DNA of 64,000 nucleotides. It comes from Ailurus styani. Its lineage: Eukaryota > Chordata > Mammalia > Carnivora > Ailuridae. Shown here piece after piece: positions 1 to 12,054 of the stretch. The translations under genes were made by a program, and so were the position numbers. The notes beneath the pieces are model-generated. The model was not told where the DNA came from. It saw only the letters and a program-made list of their open reading frames with translations, and made no database searches. The stretch lies in NCBI GenBank assembly GCA_002007465.1, contig LNAC01000031.1, positions 191,750 through 255,749 of the forward strand, written 5' to 3'. Position 1 is the stretch's first letter. Each line of letters starts with the position of its first letter.

Positions 1-904
1 CTTTTTCTGCTAATAGATACAGGACCAGAGCTAAAATATTTAATATTTAATGTATTTTGATTATTTCATATTTTATAGTATTTCTAACTTGCTAATAAAA
101 ATAAGAATCACAATGTAAACAAATTGATTGATATTTCCAAACATCCTGAATAAGATAAATAACATTTTCCAAATTATTGGGATCAACAGCTCTAATATCA
201 ATTGTATTTAGCAAAAGAATAGCATAGAAAAAACAAATAGCAATTTTTCAAATTCAATTCAGTTTTTGAACATACTGTCTGATTGATTAAAAAGGGTCAG
301 GGATTTAAATAAAGTTAATTAACTTCAATATAAATTATGATCATGAAAATGATAGAGATTAAATAAACATCTTACATTTTTATTATGTTTCTTAAATATT
401 GTTTGTTATACACTTTAATATTCATTTTGGTAAAAAAAAAAGCTATCTTTATTTTACATGTGAGAAAACTGAATTCAAAAGTGTTCCATAACTCATCCAT
501 AGATCTCAGGTATCAGGAGGCAGAGAAAAACAGCATTCATTATGGAATACTAAAATCTGTTTTGAAAATTTTAGCTATCTGCAGTCCAGGGAGCAAAGAT
601 GTTATACTCTTTCAATAAAAGTTATAATTTGGAAGGGGAGAATATGCTGGCTCACTACTATACAGATTGTACAACAAACATGTAATTACTGTACTGTTCA
701 GTAACAAGAAGATAAATAACTGACTTAACTAAAGGAAAGGACTATTTCTTCTCTTGTTAAAATTTAGTATTTTATAGCCTACAATACATACAAAAGATAA
801 TAATTTAATGAGGATATATTCTGTACCAAATTTGTAGCAATTAGATTTTGCTTCCTGTTTCATAGTAGATGCTTTCTTACTGTGTGCTCACTTTGTAGAA
901 AAGG
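1..904. other. A+T-rich sequence without recognised gene or repeat
   Basis: Low-complexity A+T-rich DNA. The 77-codon open frame at 385-618 is not supported as a gene: it has no recognisable domain and its composition matches the surrounding noncoding DNA. No repeat family was recognised. Confidence 0.6.
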
Positions 905-1060
905 CTAGGGAATCTTTATAAGAACACCTGTCCCAATGACGAATGCCCCATCCTCATAAGCTAAACATCTCCCAAAGGTCCCTCCTCCTAATACCATTAC
1001 CTTTGGTGGTTAGGATTTCAGCATACGAATTTGGGGGAGGTCATGAACATTTAGATGATA
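905..1060 (-). mobile_element. MLT1/MST-type MaLR LTR fragment
   Basis: The stretch cctcctaataccattacc, then ggttaggatttcagcata and gaatttgggggaggtcatga, is the reverse complement of the 5' part of MLT1A/MST-class mammalian LTRs (normally gaatgt-gtccccc-aaattcatatgttgaaatcctaaccccca). Only the first ~150 bp of the LTR remains and no TSD is visible, so it is an old truncated copy. Confidence 0.75.
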
Positions 1061-1245
1061 CCAGTTCACTTACATGTCAGAGGCTTTCAGTAGTCTGGAT
1101 TGAATGGCTATATTGCACTGAGTAGGATGTTTCAATTTCCATTTCTGTATATACTCTTGGTGTAATCTTTAACCATGATTATTATGAGATATTCTGAAAT
1201 TTCAAGAATCAGAAGTGGTGACTGATATAATGAAAATGATGGACT

Positions 1246-1432
1246 GGGCGCCTGGGTGGCTCAGTCGGTTGAGCAACTGCCTTCAGCTCAGGTCATGATC
1301 CTGCAGTTCCGGGATCGAGTCCCACATCGGGCTCCCAGCTCCATGGAAAGTCTTCTTCTCCCTCCGACCTTCTCCTCTCTCATGCTTTCTCTCTCTCTCT
1401 CAAATAAATAAATAATCTTAAAAAAAAAAAAA
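1246..1432 (+). mobile_element. CAN-SINE (tRNA-Lys-derived), full length
   Basis: Head gggcgcctgggtggctcagt, middle caggtcatgatcc, CT-rich region and AAATAAATAAATAATC-A(n) tail. The 14-bp TSD GAAAATGATGGACT is perfect at 1232-1245 and 1433-1446, so both ends are exact and the insertion is fairly recent. The tRNA-like head carries the relics of the RNA polymerase III internal promoter. It forms an inverted pair with the next SINE, 108 bp away. Confidence 0.97.
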
Positions 1433-1540
1433 GAAAATGATGGACTGTCTAAACTAGTACATTTTCTTAGAGGAACGAATTAACCATTGTGTTTCTGTTG
1501 TTCCAGCTACAGTCAAATATTCTGCTGGGCTGTAAAGTTT

Positions 1541-1750
1541 TTTTTTTGTTGTTTGTTTGTTTGTTTTAAAGATTTTATTTATTTATTTGAAAGAGAGAGA
1601 AAAAGAGAGAGCACGAGAGGGGAGAAGATCAGAGGGAGAAGCAGACTCCCCATGGAGCTGGGAGCCCGAAGCGGCACTCGATCGGGGAGTCTGGGATCAT
1701 GACCAGAGCTGAAGGCAGTCATTCAACCAACTGAGCCACTCAGGCACCCT
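1541..1750 (-). mobile_element. CAN-SINE, full length
   Basis: Reads on the minus strand: T-rich tail complement, aagattttatttatttattt, (GA)-rich region, tgggatcatgacc, ending gagccactcaggcaccct. The TSD is GGGCTGTAAAGTTT (1527-1540) and GGGCTGTGAAGTTT (1751-1764), one mismatch. The open frame over it at 1487-1702 is only a reading of the SINE. Confidence 0.95.
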
Positions 1751-1864
1751 GGGCTGTGAAGTTTGTTCCTACAATGGTAGGCAATGTGTTTATGATTTTT
1801 AAACATCTTTTTTTTAATTTTTCAGTTCTTTCTTCTTAACTATCTTACATGGAGATTTTACTTT

Positions 1865-2078
1865 CTTTTTTTTTTTTTTTAAGATTTTATTTATTTGACA
1901 GAGAGAGAGAGAGAGATCACAAGGAGGCAGAGGCAGGTAGAGGGAGAGGGGGAAGCAGGCTCCCTGCCAAACAGGGAGCCCGATGTGGGGCTCGATGTGG
2001 GGCTGGATCCCAGGACCCTGAGATCATGACCTGAGCCGAAGGCAGAGGCTTTAACCCACTGAGCCACCCAGGCGCCCC
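1865..2078 (-). mobile_element. CAN-SINE, full length, young
   Basis: Poly(T), aagattttatttatttgaca, GA-rich, ending gagccacccaggcgcccc. Perfect 13-bp TSD GAGATTTTACTTT at 1852-1864 and 2079-2091. Inside it a short unit (gatgtggggctc / gatgtggggctg) is tandemly doubled relative to the other copies in the window. Confidence 0.96.
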
Positions 2079-2091
2079 GAGATTTTACTTT

Positions 2092-3572
2092 TTTTAATCT
2101 TCTAAAACTGTCATAACTCATCGAAATCCTCCTACCAGCTAATATGATACTACTTCCTTCCTAAAACCCTTTATGAAATTAAGATTCTTTATTCATGTAG
2201 GTACCAGTTACTGGATAATTCAAATCTCCATTACTGAAGAGAATGATATCAATTAACTAGTAATCCAAATTATAACTAAAGATGCTGCCATTTACTTAAC
2301 AAACAAGACACAAATTAGCTATATAGAGAACTCACTTTAATTAAGGTTGACTAGCTAACATGGAATTGTTCATGCATGGTAATTTCTTGAACTCAAGTTT
2401 CTGGTGACATGTTATTCACCGGCAGCTCATATTTATAGAAGTATTATTTATTGATCTTTAATATCTATAAATGTACTCTGTGTAGCCAAGAGTCAAAGAA
2501 GAACTATACCCACTATACCGATGATCACTGCTCCTTGTATAATTTCAATATTGTTTTATCAGGGAAATTAAAAAGAATAATGAACAGAAATAATATTTAG
2601 AAGACTGTCAATCAAAAATAACAAGAGGTATTTCTAGCTGTCTTAAGCAAAATGTCATAAACATGAAATTATTTATCTTAACTTCTAATCAGTTATTAAG
2701 TCAGTTAAAATTGTTTGGTCAACTATAAATAAACATATGAGTACAACGAAAGATGGTATGGAATCTGAATATAATACCATGACAAGTATGGATTTTCTGA
2801 AGGAAGTAGATAACTAAGATCCTTATTTTGGTAGATTTTAGCCTAGAATTTTATCTAACTTTAATGCTTAAATGCAAATTATATCTGGAAAGCTAATTTT
2901 AAATACTTAATGGAGAATAGGATGGAAAATTAGTAGAATTATTCTGTATTGTTCCAAAGGCAGATATTAAAATAAGCACTTGAAAGAAACCACATTCTGA
3001 TTCAAGAGGAGTACATTTATTTATTAAAGCTGCTAATATTTTTACAAAAAAGAGTTAAAGCCTTGAGACTGGAGCATAGACCACACGGCACCATACTCTA
3101 GCACACGTAATCCAAGAAATAGTTTAAATGAGTTTGCCAGATAACTAAAAGTCATGTTTGTTTTTTTCAAAAAGCATAATGTAGAAGTTCTGAATAAGTT
3201 ATAATCCATAAAGAAAAGACAGGAAATTAGCTACACCAAAAGGCCACAGTATGAGAAATGCAAATAAACATTTAGTCAATGTTAATCAACTGAAGTACAA
3301 TAAAAGTAATTGTTACACTTATTTAGGCTTAGATATAGTAACATATTTAAAAAGGCACACTGGAAAACTAGAATGTCCAATGTTAGAATAATCAGGATGG
3401 TGAAGGACTAGAAATAATATCTTATGATAAGTCACTGAATTAATTGAGAAAGATTACCTTTGAAAAGAGTGTTATGAGATATTTACCAGCTGACTTGAAA
3501 TTTTTGTTAGTTTGTCACTTAAATGATAGAATTATCCTTATAACATTATGGGGAAAAAAACAGGATCAAAAA
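2092..3572. other. A+T-rich sequence, nothing recognised
   Basis: About 1.5 kb with no open frame of note, no simple repeat and no repeat family that I recognise. Likely decayed ancient sequence. Confidence 0.5.
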
Positions 3573-3585
3573 ATCAAAAAATGAG

Positions 3586-3794
3586 GCGCCTGGGTGGCTC
3601 AGTGGGTTAAAGCCTCTGCCTTCGGCTCAGGTCATGATCCCAGGGTCCTGGGATCGAGGCCCACATCGGGCTCTCTGCTCAGCAGGGAGCCTGCTTCCTC
3701 CTCTCTCCTCTCTCTGCCTGCCTCTCTGCCTACTTGTAATCTCTCTCTGTGTCAAATGAATAAATAAAATCTTTAAAAAAAAAAAAAAAAAAAA
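3586..3794 (+). mobile_element. CAN-SINE, young subfamily copy
   Basis: Close to the inferred consensus: ggcgcctgggtggctcagtg, ttaaagcctctgccttcggc, gggagcctgcttcctcctct, ctgcctgcctctctgcctac, long A tail. Perfect 13-bp TSD ATCAAAAAATGAG at 3573-3585 and 3795-3807. Confidence 0.97.
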
Positions 3795-3807
3795 ATCAAA
3801 AAATGAG

Positions 3808-4535
3808 AACTGCAGGGAAATAAAGTTTGATTCATTAAAGGAAGAATTGTGTAGTATTTCTAACAGTGGAACATGATGCTTTTGAAATAGTATTTCCACA
3901 TCATTAGAAATGTTCACTGAGGCTTATCGTCATCAGTCAATGTTGGGTGGGTGGTTTTGTTTGAAAGGATTATATCATATATAATCTCTAAGGCCCCACA
4001 ATTTATTCTAGAGTCAATTTTAATTGTAAGCAAAATTTTCTCCTATCAATCATTTTCATTATAAAAATCAAGGATGTAATAACCTTTTTTTGCTCTGGAG
4101 TAGAAAATTGAGTTTTCATGAAAAAGGCAAAATATATTTGTACCTTCTATACGTCAATTTAACATTCTAGTGTAAATATACAAAATAACTAACACATTTT
4201 GGAATGCAAATTGATCAAATATTCAAATGGAAAATTGTACAAAACCTAAAGGACAAGAGTGGAAAAATTACCACACTGAACCCAAGTCAATGACAGAAAA
4301 TATAAATAAGTTTACTATGTAATAAAAAGTTTCATGAAAAAATAATATCATAAACAAAAACAAAATATGATAAAACACTGGAAAACATGAAGTAAGAAAA
4401 AGCCTAAATAATAAAGATCTCCTAAAATTTGAGATGCAAAAATAATAACACAAGAGGGAAAAGGAACAAAAAAGATGAATCAATAATTCAAAGTAAATGC
4501 AAATTGCTCTGCAATTATTACAAGGTGTTTAATAG
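3808..4535. other. A+T-rich sequence, nothing firm
   Basis: No gene. Parts near 4180-4500 have the A-rich plus-strand bias of a decayed L1 but I cannot anchor them to a specific L1 segment. Confidence 0.4.
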
Positions 4536-4708
4536 TGATCGTTATTGGAGAAATGCAAGTTAAAACTATACAGTTAGAAGGGAACTTTTTAGGCATATAA
4601 AAATGTTCTATCATTTTGGTGTTGCTTATGTGGCTGTACATATTTCAAAGGTACACTTGAGATTCCTGCATTTTATTCTGTGTAATTAAACCTCAAATAA
4701 AAACAAAC
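4536..4708 (+). mobile_element. Old L1 (L1M-type) 3' end, internally deleted
   Basis: The phrase ggagaaatgcaagttaaaac fits the ORF2 3' region (gaaatgcaaatcaaaac). It jumps to atgttctatcattttggtg and then to acacttgagattcctgcatt and taattaaacctcaaataaa, the typical L1M 3' UTR end. The material between is missing, so this is a deleted relic. Confidence 0.7.
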
Positions 4709-5454
4709 AGAAGAAAACAAGAAGGCAGACATTTGGTGAAGGGTTTTTCCTAGTTTGAGAAAACACAAAAAATTGAATTGCCAAGCCAGAATTACATTAT
4801 TCATAAATATTAGTCAGTACCAAACTTTATTAGTATTTTAAAGTATCCGGGCCATCTTGAGACTTGTAAAGCCCTTTTTTCTTGGGAAAGAGGTCCAAGA
4901 CTGTCAGCAAAGCACCCCAAAGACGCTTTCTGTTTTGCATTCGGATGCATTCTGGATCTGATTTAACATACAATATTTAAGTGATACATGCAAAATATTG
5001 TTTTCACAGAGAGATGCTTTAGTTTTGGAATATCTCCCTATCATTTTCCTATTAAATGCTCAGCCTACATGAAAGTTTCTAACCAACATACCCACAAGTC
5101 ATTAAATTTAAGCTTTATGTATTCCGTGCAACCTAGTCCGATCAGATGAATCCCTCCAAAGGTATTTCTTAGGTGAAAGATTCCCTATTATTTTTCAGTT
5201 GGTAAATATCACTTATGGGTTCCCCAAAGGTTAGTTTGTGGGTGTATTTTCAAGGAAACCTCTAGGCAGAGAGAGCCATGGGTTACATGCATGCTTGTAG
5301 CTCACCTTTTTCACTAGTTCACCTTCTGACCTCAGTATCTCCTTGCAACAGATGACTTTTTAATAATTTAAAGTGTTTATGCAATATTTTATACAAAAAA
5401 ATTTGACTACTGATGCTCAAAAGGCTACTGGGATTATTATTGCTTTTAAATAAA
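4709..5454. other. Unique-looking sequence, nothing recognised
   Basis: No gene and no recognised repeat. The short minus-strand frame at 5319-5528 runs into the L1 relic beyond and is not coding. Confidence 0.5.
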
Positions 5455-6240
5455 CATAAATTAAAATTTAATCTTTTTTGGTGTATAGCTCTGTGAATTT
5501 TAATGAAAGTATAGATTTGTGTAACCACCAGCCCCCTCAGGCTAGAGAACAGTTGTTATTACTTCAAAAAACTGCCTCCTGCTGGCCCTTTTAGTCACAC
5601 CTACTCCCACTCCTACCCCTCACAACTGGTAATGGTTAAGTTTTGTCTTTTCCGGAATATCATATTAATGAAATCATATAGTATGTAACCTTTGAGACTG
5701 GCTTCATTCACTCTGCCTAGTACCTTTTGAAACTCATCCAAGTTGTTGCCTATATGAATAGTTTGTTCCTCTCTATTTATGTGAAGTGATTCTACTGTAT
5801 GGATATTTTACTGTTTGTTTATCCATTTACCCCTGAATTACATCTGGATCACTCCCAATCTCTGGTAATTATGAATAGAGCTGCTATAAATATTTGTGTA
5901 CTAGTGTTTGTATAAAAATAAGTTTTCATTTCTGTTGGATAAATACCCAGAGGTAAGATTGCTGAGTCATACAGTACATTTAAGTTTAACTTTATAAGAA
6001 AGTTCCAGTCTGTTTTTGTGAGTGGTTGTGACATTTTGCAATCTTCCTACCAACTGATGTTTCTGTTGCTCAGTATCCTTGTCAGTACTTTATATTGTCA
6101 GCACTTTTCATTTTAGCTCTTCTGGTAGTTGTATAGTAGTATCTCTTCCTGGTTTTAATTTGCATTTACTTAAGGACTAATATTAAACAAGGTTTCATAT
6201 GCTTATTTGCTACCCATATATCTCCTTTGATGAAATGCTG
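5455..6240 (-). mobile_element. Old L1 (L1M-type) ORF2 3' portion
   Basis: On the plus strand it reads as the complement of late L1 ORF2 and 3' UTR: aatcatatagtatgtaacct, tatccatttacccctgaatt, aatagagctgctataaatat, ggataaatacccagaggtaa, ttttaatttgcatttactta. Many substitutions and small indels mark an ancient copy without an open frame. Confidence 0.88.
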
Positions 6241-7045
6241 GCACAGGTCAGGTAGCTTCTTCTCTCTTGGCACTGGGTACACTTTGATCCTACATTTGTG
6301 GTTTTGTTGTGTGTGTTGTGGGACTATGCTATCATTCAGTACATCTGTGCATGGCCAGGAAACTCACAGACCCACTCACTTCATAAACTTGGGCGGCTAC
6401 TTCTAAGAATCTGATTAAGGAATTTACCTGAGCATTCAAATCCTCTTCTGAGCTAGCAACTGGGTCTTGTAGGGGGCATCTGCACAACTCATTTCAATTA
6501 TTTCTCTAAATTCTCACAGAGACTTTCTGAGTAGTTTCTAAAGGGGTGTTTTCTAGTCTCTGATTATATAGGGCCCTTTTGCCTCACTCTACTACAAGGC
6601 CATTGGCTAACGCCCAAGGGTCAAAAACTACCTAATGACTCCCAAGTTGGTGTTCCTAAGCCCTCCTCCACCATTACATAAACACTGCTCAGATTTGCCC
6701 ACTGTGCAGCTTTTCTTTTACCTTGTTCCCATCACAGTGTATCATACCATTTCCAAACATCATGCTCAATCCAGGAACTCCTAGCAGTGAACTCAGCCGT
6801 GTGGTTTGTCTTGGATGGGGAAGATTTATAAGGCTTATATATATACCAACTAAGCAGGAAAGTCCTAGAGGGCTTAATTCTTGACACCATGGTTACTGAA
6901 GCAATGTGCTACTGTACAGAGCTTACCCCCAGTTTCCTTCTGCTGCATACTAGTGAATATGCCGTATCTTGTCAATGACTTCTGAGTTTCTTTTTCTCCT
7001 CAAAATTTCTGTTACTTAAGACATGAGAGGTATTCCTGGTTTAAA
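6241..7045. other. Moderate-GC sequence, unassigned
   Basis: Somewhat less A+T-rich than its surroundings. No open frame, splice-bounded exon or known repeat was recognised here. Confidence 0.45.
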
Positions 7046-7061
7046 GAGTATTTGATGTCTT

Positions 7062-7242
7062 GGGAGGCCTGCGTGGCTCAGTTGGTGAATCGTCTGCCTT
7101 CAGCTCAGGTCATGATCCCAGGGTCCTGGGATCGAGTCCCACATTGGGCCCTTTGCTCAGTGGGGAGCATGCTTCTCCCTATTCCTCTCCCCCCTGCTCC
7201 TGCTCTCTCTATCTGACAAATAAAAAAATCAAAAAAAAAAAA
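7062..7242 (+). mobile_element. CAN-SINE, full length
   Basis: ggcctgcgtggctcagttgg head (the usual gcctgggtgg has a G-to-C change), caggtcatgatcccagggtc, CT-rich end, A tail. TSD GAGTATTTGATGTCTT (7046-7061) and GAATATTTGATGTCTT (7243-7258). Confidence 0.94.
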
Positions 7243-7258
7243 GAATATTTGATGTCTT

Positions 7259-8399
7259 TCCATAATAAAACTTATTCAACCAAAATTCAACAGTAAGTCA
7301 TAATTGTCTTCAGTGATCTGTAGGCAGCACTTTTATACCAAACTCCAGAAGTCTCCTTTAAGCAGCAGCATTCTAGTTTTGCTAATGACTCGATCCTACA
7401 CACTATCTAAAATAATCTGAGGGACTGGGATGCAGCATAGGCCATAAACCCTAGTAGTCTTTTAATGCTAATTTTTGCTTAGTGCACCATTAAAAATTAA
7501 ATTTTGATGAATCGGTAATAGGAACCAGCCTTTCTCTTAAACAGGGAATTGATTCTATCAAAATTAATGAGTCCCACAAGCTTCTGGGCATCCTCTTTAG
7601 TAATAAGATAAATGAGATATTATTTATTTTCCCAGTCTAAAGGATATTCTCTGGCCCCCTTAACTCCCAAATTTTTACACTGAATCAATCCTGGCTAGAT
7701 TTGTTAGCTAAACTCTTTCCGTCACATGGGTGACCATACTCCTTAACTACTTCTCTGTTTCCTTCTTCCAGAAGACAGTTAAGATGATACTGTCAATAGA
7801 TGTACTAATTTACCTTTAATTGCAATCAAGTCCCAATTTTGCCATTCTAGAGTATGTCAGTATGCCAGTGAACTTAAGTACCCCTGTGGCAAAAATGCAA
7901 AGTGTATTAAATGATTCCATGCATATCAATCCATGAATATGCAAATTGTGTCTGAGTTCTAAGGTAGAAATCAAAAACAAGACATCAACCAAGGTTTTCA
8001 TGGCTTGAGTTAGTGTCCTGAGCTGTTCTGGAATAAAAATTGTTTATTAATCTTACATTTAAAAATATTATATTCGAGATGATTTTAATGAAAAAAAAGA
8101 AGGTTCTGAACATTTTAGTGAAAATCAAGGATAAAAATTCATTTTCAAAAAACTGAAGTGTATGAGCTAATTTAGATGATTAAATCAGATTTCTGACCTA
8201 TTTTGATATAAAATCTGTTTTAAAATATGGTTTTAGAAATTACTTTGAGATAATTTTAATGGAAAACCTGATTCTAAAAATTTTTGATGAAACATAATGC
8301 ATAAAGAAAGCAGTGGCTAATTGTATGATTTTTAAACTACTCATATAACTTCTGGAAATACTGACTCTGTTTGACCTTTTGTCCTTGGCAAGGTCACAG
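7259..8399. other. A+T-rich sequence, nothing recognised
   Basis: No supported gene or repeat. Short open frames here show no similarity that I recognise. Confidence 0.5.
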
Positions 8400-9235
8400 T
8401 TGATTTATATGATGATACACCTAACAGTCAATACTCCATCTTCATTTTTGACTCCTCAACAGTATTTGAGATGGTTTGTCACAACTGTTGCTGGAAGTAT
8501 TTCCTTCACTTCAGCTTTCAAGTCAAGACATTCTCTTGTTTCTTCTCTTCCTGCAATCCCTCTAGTCCGAACTTGTAAAGCCTCTCTCCTGAGTTATTCT
8601 CACAGAGTTCTAAATTGCCTTTATTTGCCATCCCTATAGCCCATGCACAGTAGAGCAGCCACAGTGAGTCTGCTAAACAATGTCAGATTCTGAGATTCCT
8701 TGGCTCAAAAACATAATGGCTTCCCATATCTCTAAGAGCAAAAGTAATATCCTTAAAATGATCAAGAAGCAAGTATGTCTTCTAAGCTCCGTTATCTTTT
8801 GACCTCATCTTCTATTATTCTCTCTTCTCATTCTGATCAAGCCATAGTGGTCTGCTTCCTGGTTTGTAAACATGCCAGGCAAATTCCCACCTCAGAGCTT
8901 GGCATTTGCTGTTTCCCTGGAGTATAATTTTCTTTCCCTAGATATTAGCATGACTTGGCCACATACTTCTCTCAAGTTGTCACTCAAATGTCATCTCTTC
9001 TATAAAGCATTCTCTAGGTATTGTGTTATTCTTTTATGCTTGATTATGCCTATCTTCCTTCCCACATTATTTTGTTTCTTTGCATTTACTACTTTAAAAT
9101 TTTATTTTGCTTATTCATGCGTGGTTTTCTATAGAATTTAACATGATTCATGTTACAGGAGAAAAAGCTTTGTCTTTCCATGGTCATTGGTAGATTAGCA
9201 CTGTCTAGACAATGAGTGACTGGCATATAATATAT
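8400..9235 (+). mobile_element. L2 LINE 3' end
   Basis: Matches the L2 3' region in order: gagcagccacagtgagtctg, ataatggcttcccatatctc, ttgacctcatcttctattat, caagccatagtggtctgctt, acatgccaggcaaattccca, tggccacatacttctctcaa, caaatgtcatctcttctata, then a degraded terminal part. Open frames at 8379-8639 and 8872-9141 are readings of this L2 and are broken by stops, so no functional protein is expected. Confidence 0.85.
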
Positions 9236-10159
9236 ACATTTTTGTAAAGTTAAATTTTGATTAAATTTATTTTTTTAGACATTATGTCTGTGCCATAGAA
9301 ATTTGTGTGGAAGAGTGGCAGCATGCGGAAATTATTGCTGAGAGGGTTAAAAGATTTGAGACTCATTTCTACTCATCTGTAGTATGTCCCACCAAAATAA
9401 TAATTTTAATGGAAATTTATGACTATACAATTCACTGTGTACATGATTTTTCAAAGTATTCTAAAATTTGCCATATGGTTAAAACAGCAACAAAATTTTT
9501 TCAAAGTAATACTCACCCTTCAACCAAGGAAAACTGATATTCTATACATTTTCCTGCCTTATTATGGTGGGCTGCCTTCCCTTTCTGAAAACCTCAAATG
9601 ATGTTGGTTGTTTAATGGTAAGAATTTACTCCATTCTTATTTAAGGAGATTTTGTTTGTTTGCTTGCTTAGTTTATTTGCTATGCCTACTAATGTTATAA
9701 ACATAACCAAAAATTAAGGACACATACTTGATAAAATGATAACCATAAAGCTATTGGTGAGTTAATAAATGTGTTATTGTCTTTAAGTAGATGGTGATTA
9801 GGAATGTTAGCAGGGAAAAAAAAATTATTGGCTCCTAGAAATTTTCAAGATGTGCCAGGAGCTAAGTCCCTCCTGACTTCCACATGGTTATTCTGCAGTG
9901 GTTAAAACATTATTATGTTTCCTTTATATTTTATAGAACATTTAAATGTAAATTCTTACTTGAAATTAAGTGATTTTTACTACATTGGTTATATCCAACT
10001 GATACTCTAAATAATTCAATCACATAAATGTTTAGCCCATGTTGTTCATTTAATAAATAACAGAAAATATCCATACTTGACAATAATACTTTGCACTGCA
10101 GTATTTCTCATAGTACATGGAACATAAATTTGTGCATTGGAACCTCAGAGGATCTGTTT
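9236..10159. other. A+T-rich sequence, nothing recognised
   Basis: Two overlapping short frames (9307-9537, 9419-9601) are chance openings. No repeat family was recognised. Confidence 0.5.
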
Positions 10160-10325
10160 GAATTACATGAGATAGGCATAATAATTCCTATTTTAAAATA
10201 GGGGTTCTGGGACTTCAATACCTTAAATATTGTTCAGTTCTGCAAAGTTATAAGGGGATAAAGATTCTAGTCTGTCTGACTCTGTTCAACATGTTCTTGA
10301 TTGCATCATATTCAGATTAACACAC
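10160..10325 (-). mobile_element. MIR SINE relic
   Basis: cataataattcctattttaa, then aataggggttctgggacttc, gcaaagttataaggggataa, attctagtctgtctgactc follows the complement of MIR (…cccattttacagatgaggaaactgagg…agtctgactcc). Strongly diverged. Confidence 0.6.
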
Positions 10326-12037
10326 TTCTGAGTGTTCCACAACTGTTCATAGTACCAGCATTATTTAGAAAACTCTCCTTTTGTACTTTTTCTTTTGTCA
10401 CTGCCCCCTTTTCTTATTAAGGATATAATATAGTTTTGTTTGGCCTGGTTTCTTAATTTATTTACAGTGCAGCATTATGATAATGATTTAGCATTTTGGC
10501 AAGTCCATGTTCTTCAGAAATAGTCTTCCATTAATTTATGTTTACAAAGGGCAAGGGAGATAAACATTGGATCTGGTACATGTAAATCATAGAACAGAAA
10601 ATGCTAATTATTAATGAGAGCTCAGATTTTCCCTTTTGCTCCAAATTAAATAGCATGAGACCATTTTTTTTTTTAGCATGAGACCATTTTTAATAGTAAT
10701 GTTGTGAGAGATACAATTAGCGAAGTTATATTTGCATTTATCCTTGGACATTAAGGATGATATTGGCTATAAATTTCTCATTTGAATGCTTTGATGAAAA
10801 TCTCTCATTATCATTTTGCTATCCAATACCAGCACTCTCTGAGGCAATGCTAACACCAAATTAATTTAACAGTATCTAAAATTGTAGGAAAAAAATACTG
10901 TAAAAATAGAAGCAGTGCCTGTCTTGCTCATTGTTGATTGTTTTCTAAGTCAGTACATGGTACATTGAATGAACTATATAAATTTTGATTAATGAGTAAA
11001 CACTATGTTAAGAGAGATATTAAGATGTTAAGAGACGTTAAGACATTAAGAGAGAAGGAGAGATGTATAAGTATCAGTCACCAAAAAAATCCCAGAAAAA
11101 TCTAAAAGCAAAATTATTCTTTTAATATATATTTAATAATGCACAAACCAAAGAGCTGAGTGTGTTGCATGATTAGAAGTGTCTTTATTAAGAGATACTC
11201 TTTTCATGCATTCTATGTCTGATGTAGAGTAAGACAGCAGGAGAACATTATGCAATATGTGATCTTAGAACTAGCAAAAATGAGGAAAATTGCTTTCCGT
11301 AGTTAGAAGAACTTGGAAGTGTTAATACCAATCATAGTTTATGTCCTGAGGATTTTTTTCCCCAATGGTATCAGAATTGTGACTAAGGCCCAAAGTTGAA
11401 AGAAAATGTGGTCGGGAGTCAAAATCCAACTTTTGACAGTATAGTCTTTGGACTCAGCCCCTTCTTTGAAGGCCTCTATGAAAGGGGCTAGAACGAGCCC
11501 CCCACCATCATGACACTGCCTCCTCCATCAATAGAGTAGAATGGCTAGAAGAGAGGAGGCCAGATTTTGGAGAGAGATTTCCATTTGGACAGGACTGAGA
11601 TAGACATGGAAAAGATGAGTTCAAGCAGGATCTTCTACAACAAGAAACAGTGCAGAGCGGAGTCCCACACGTGCCCTTCCAAAGTACTCAGAAATGCACC
11701 CACAAGAGAGAACACACAGAATCCTTCCTGCAGCTTTTTGAAAGCCAATCAGTGTTATCCAGAAAGCAGCCAGAGGATTAACAACTTGCGGGTCCAGCAA
11801 GGGTACTGGCCCCAATTCTCTCCCCGACTTTCCTGACCCTGGTGGTTCTGATACCTCAAAGACAGCTGACCAGAGATATGTAAAATACTAACTACTTCTC
11901 CCTTCCAGTCCACCTTTATCTCCTGAGTTCTAAAGGTGTCTTGGGGGCAAAGAGATCACTGAAAATAGATTTAATGAAGTCCTAGATAACAGAATAAGAT
12001 TCTCTTATTAATACAAGGTGCTAAAATGTACGGAGTT
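10326..12037. other. Unassigned sequence with a mid-GC patch
   Basis: Mostly A+T-rich. 11440-11860 is noticeably richer in G+C and holds an 89-codon frame (11567-11836) that opens with TTG rather than ATG and has no recognised domain. I do not call it a gene. A degenerate tandem of attaagaga/gttaagaga units lies at 11004-11062 and a poly(T) flanked by an 18-bp direct repeat at 10651-10691. Confidence 0.45.
11004..11062. repeat. Degenerate tandem repeat, ~10-18 bp units
   Basis: Successive units tgttaagagagata, ttaagatgttaagagacg, ttaagacattaagagaga share the core TTAAGA(G/T). It is a local tandem expansion in otherwise ordinary sequence. Confidence 0.75.
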
Positions 12038-12054
12038 TGGACAGATATAGCATT

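Noticed and set aside
1246..1330. tRNA-like sequence
   Set aside because: It is the tRNA-Lys-derived head of a CAN-SINE; it recurs in all copies and does not fold as an intact tRNA gene.
1487..2121. Short open frames on both strands with repeated phrases such as GARSGTRSG and WVAQWVKASAFGSG
   Set aside because: The same phrases recur in frames at 7060, 12105, 33264, 35295, 47799 and 49456 because they are translations of the CAN-SINE, not conserved proteins.
8379..9141. Two plus-strand frames of 86 and 89 codons
   Set aside because: Both lie on the L2 3' end, which is broken and not expected to encode an intact protein here.
11567..11836. 89-codon frame in a mid-GC patch
   Set aside because: It starts at TTG, has no recognised domain, and is matched by a similar-length opposite-strand frame (11621-11815). 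Not enough for a gene call.
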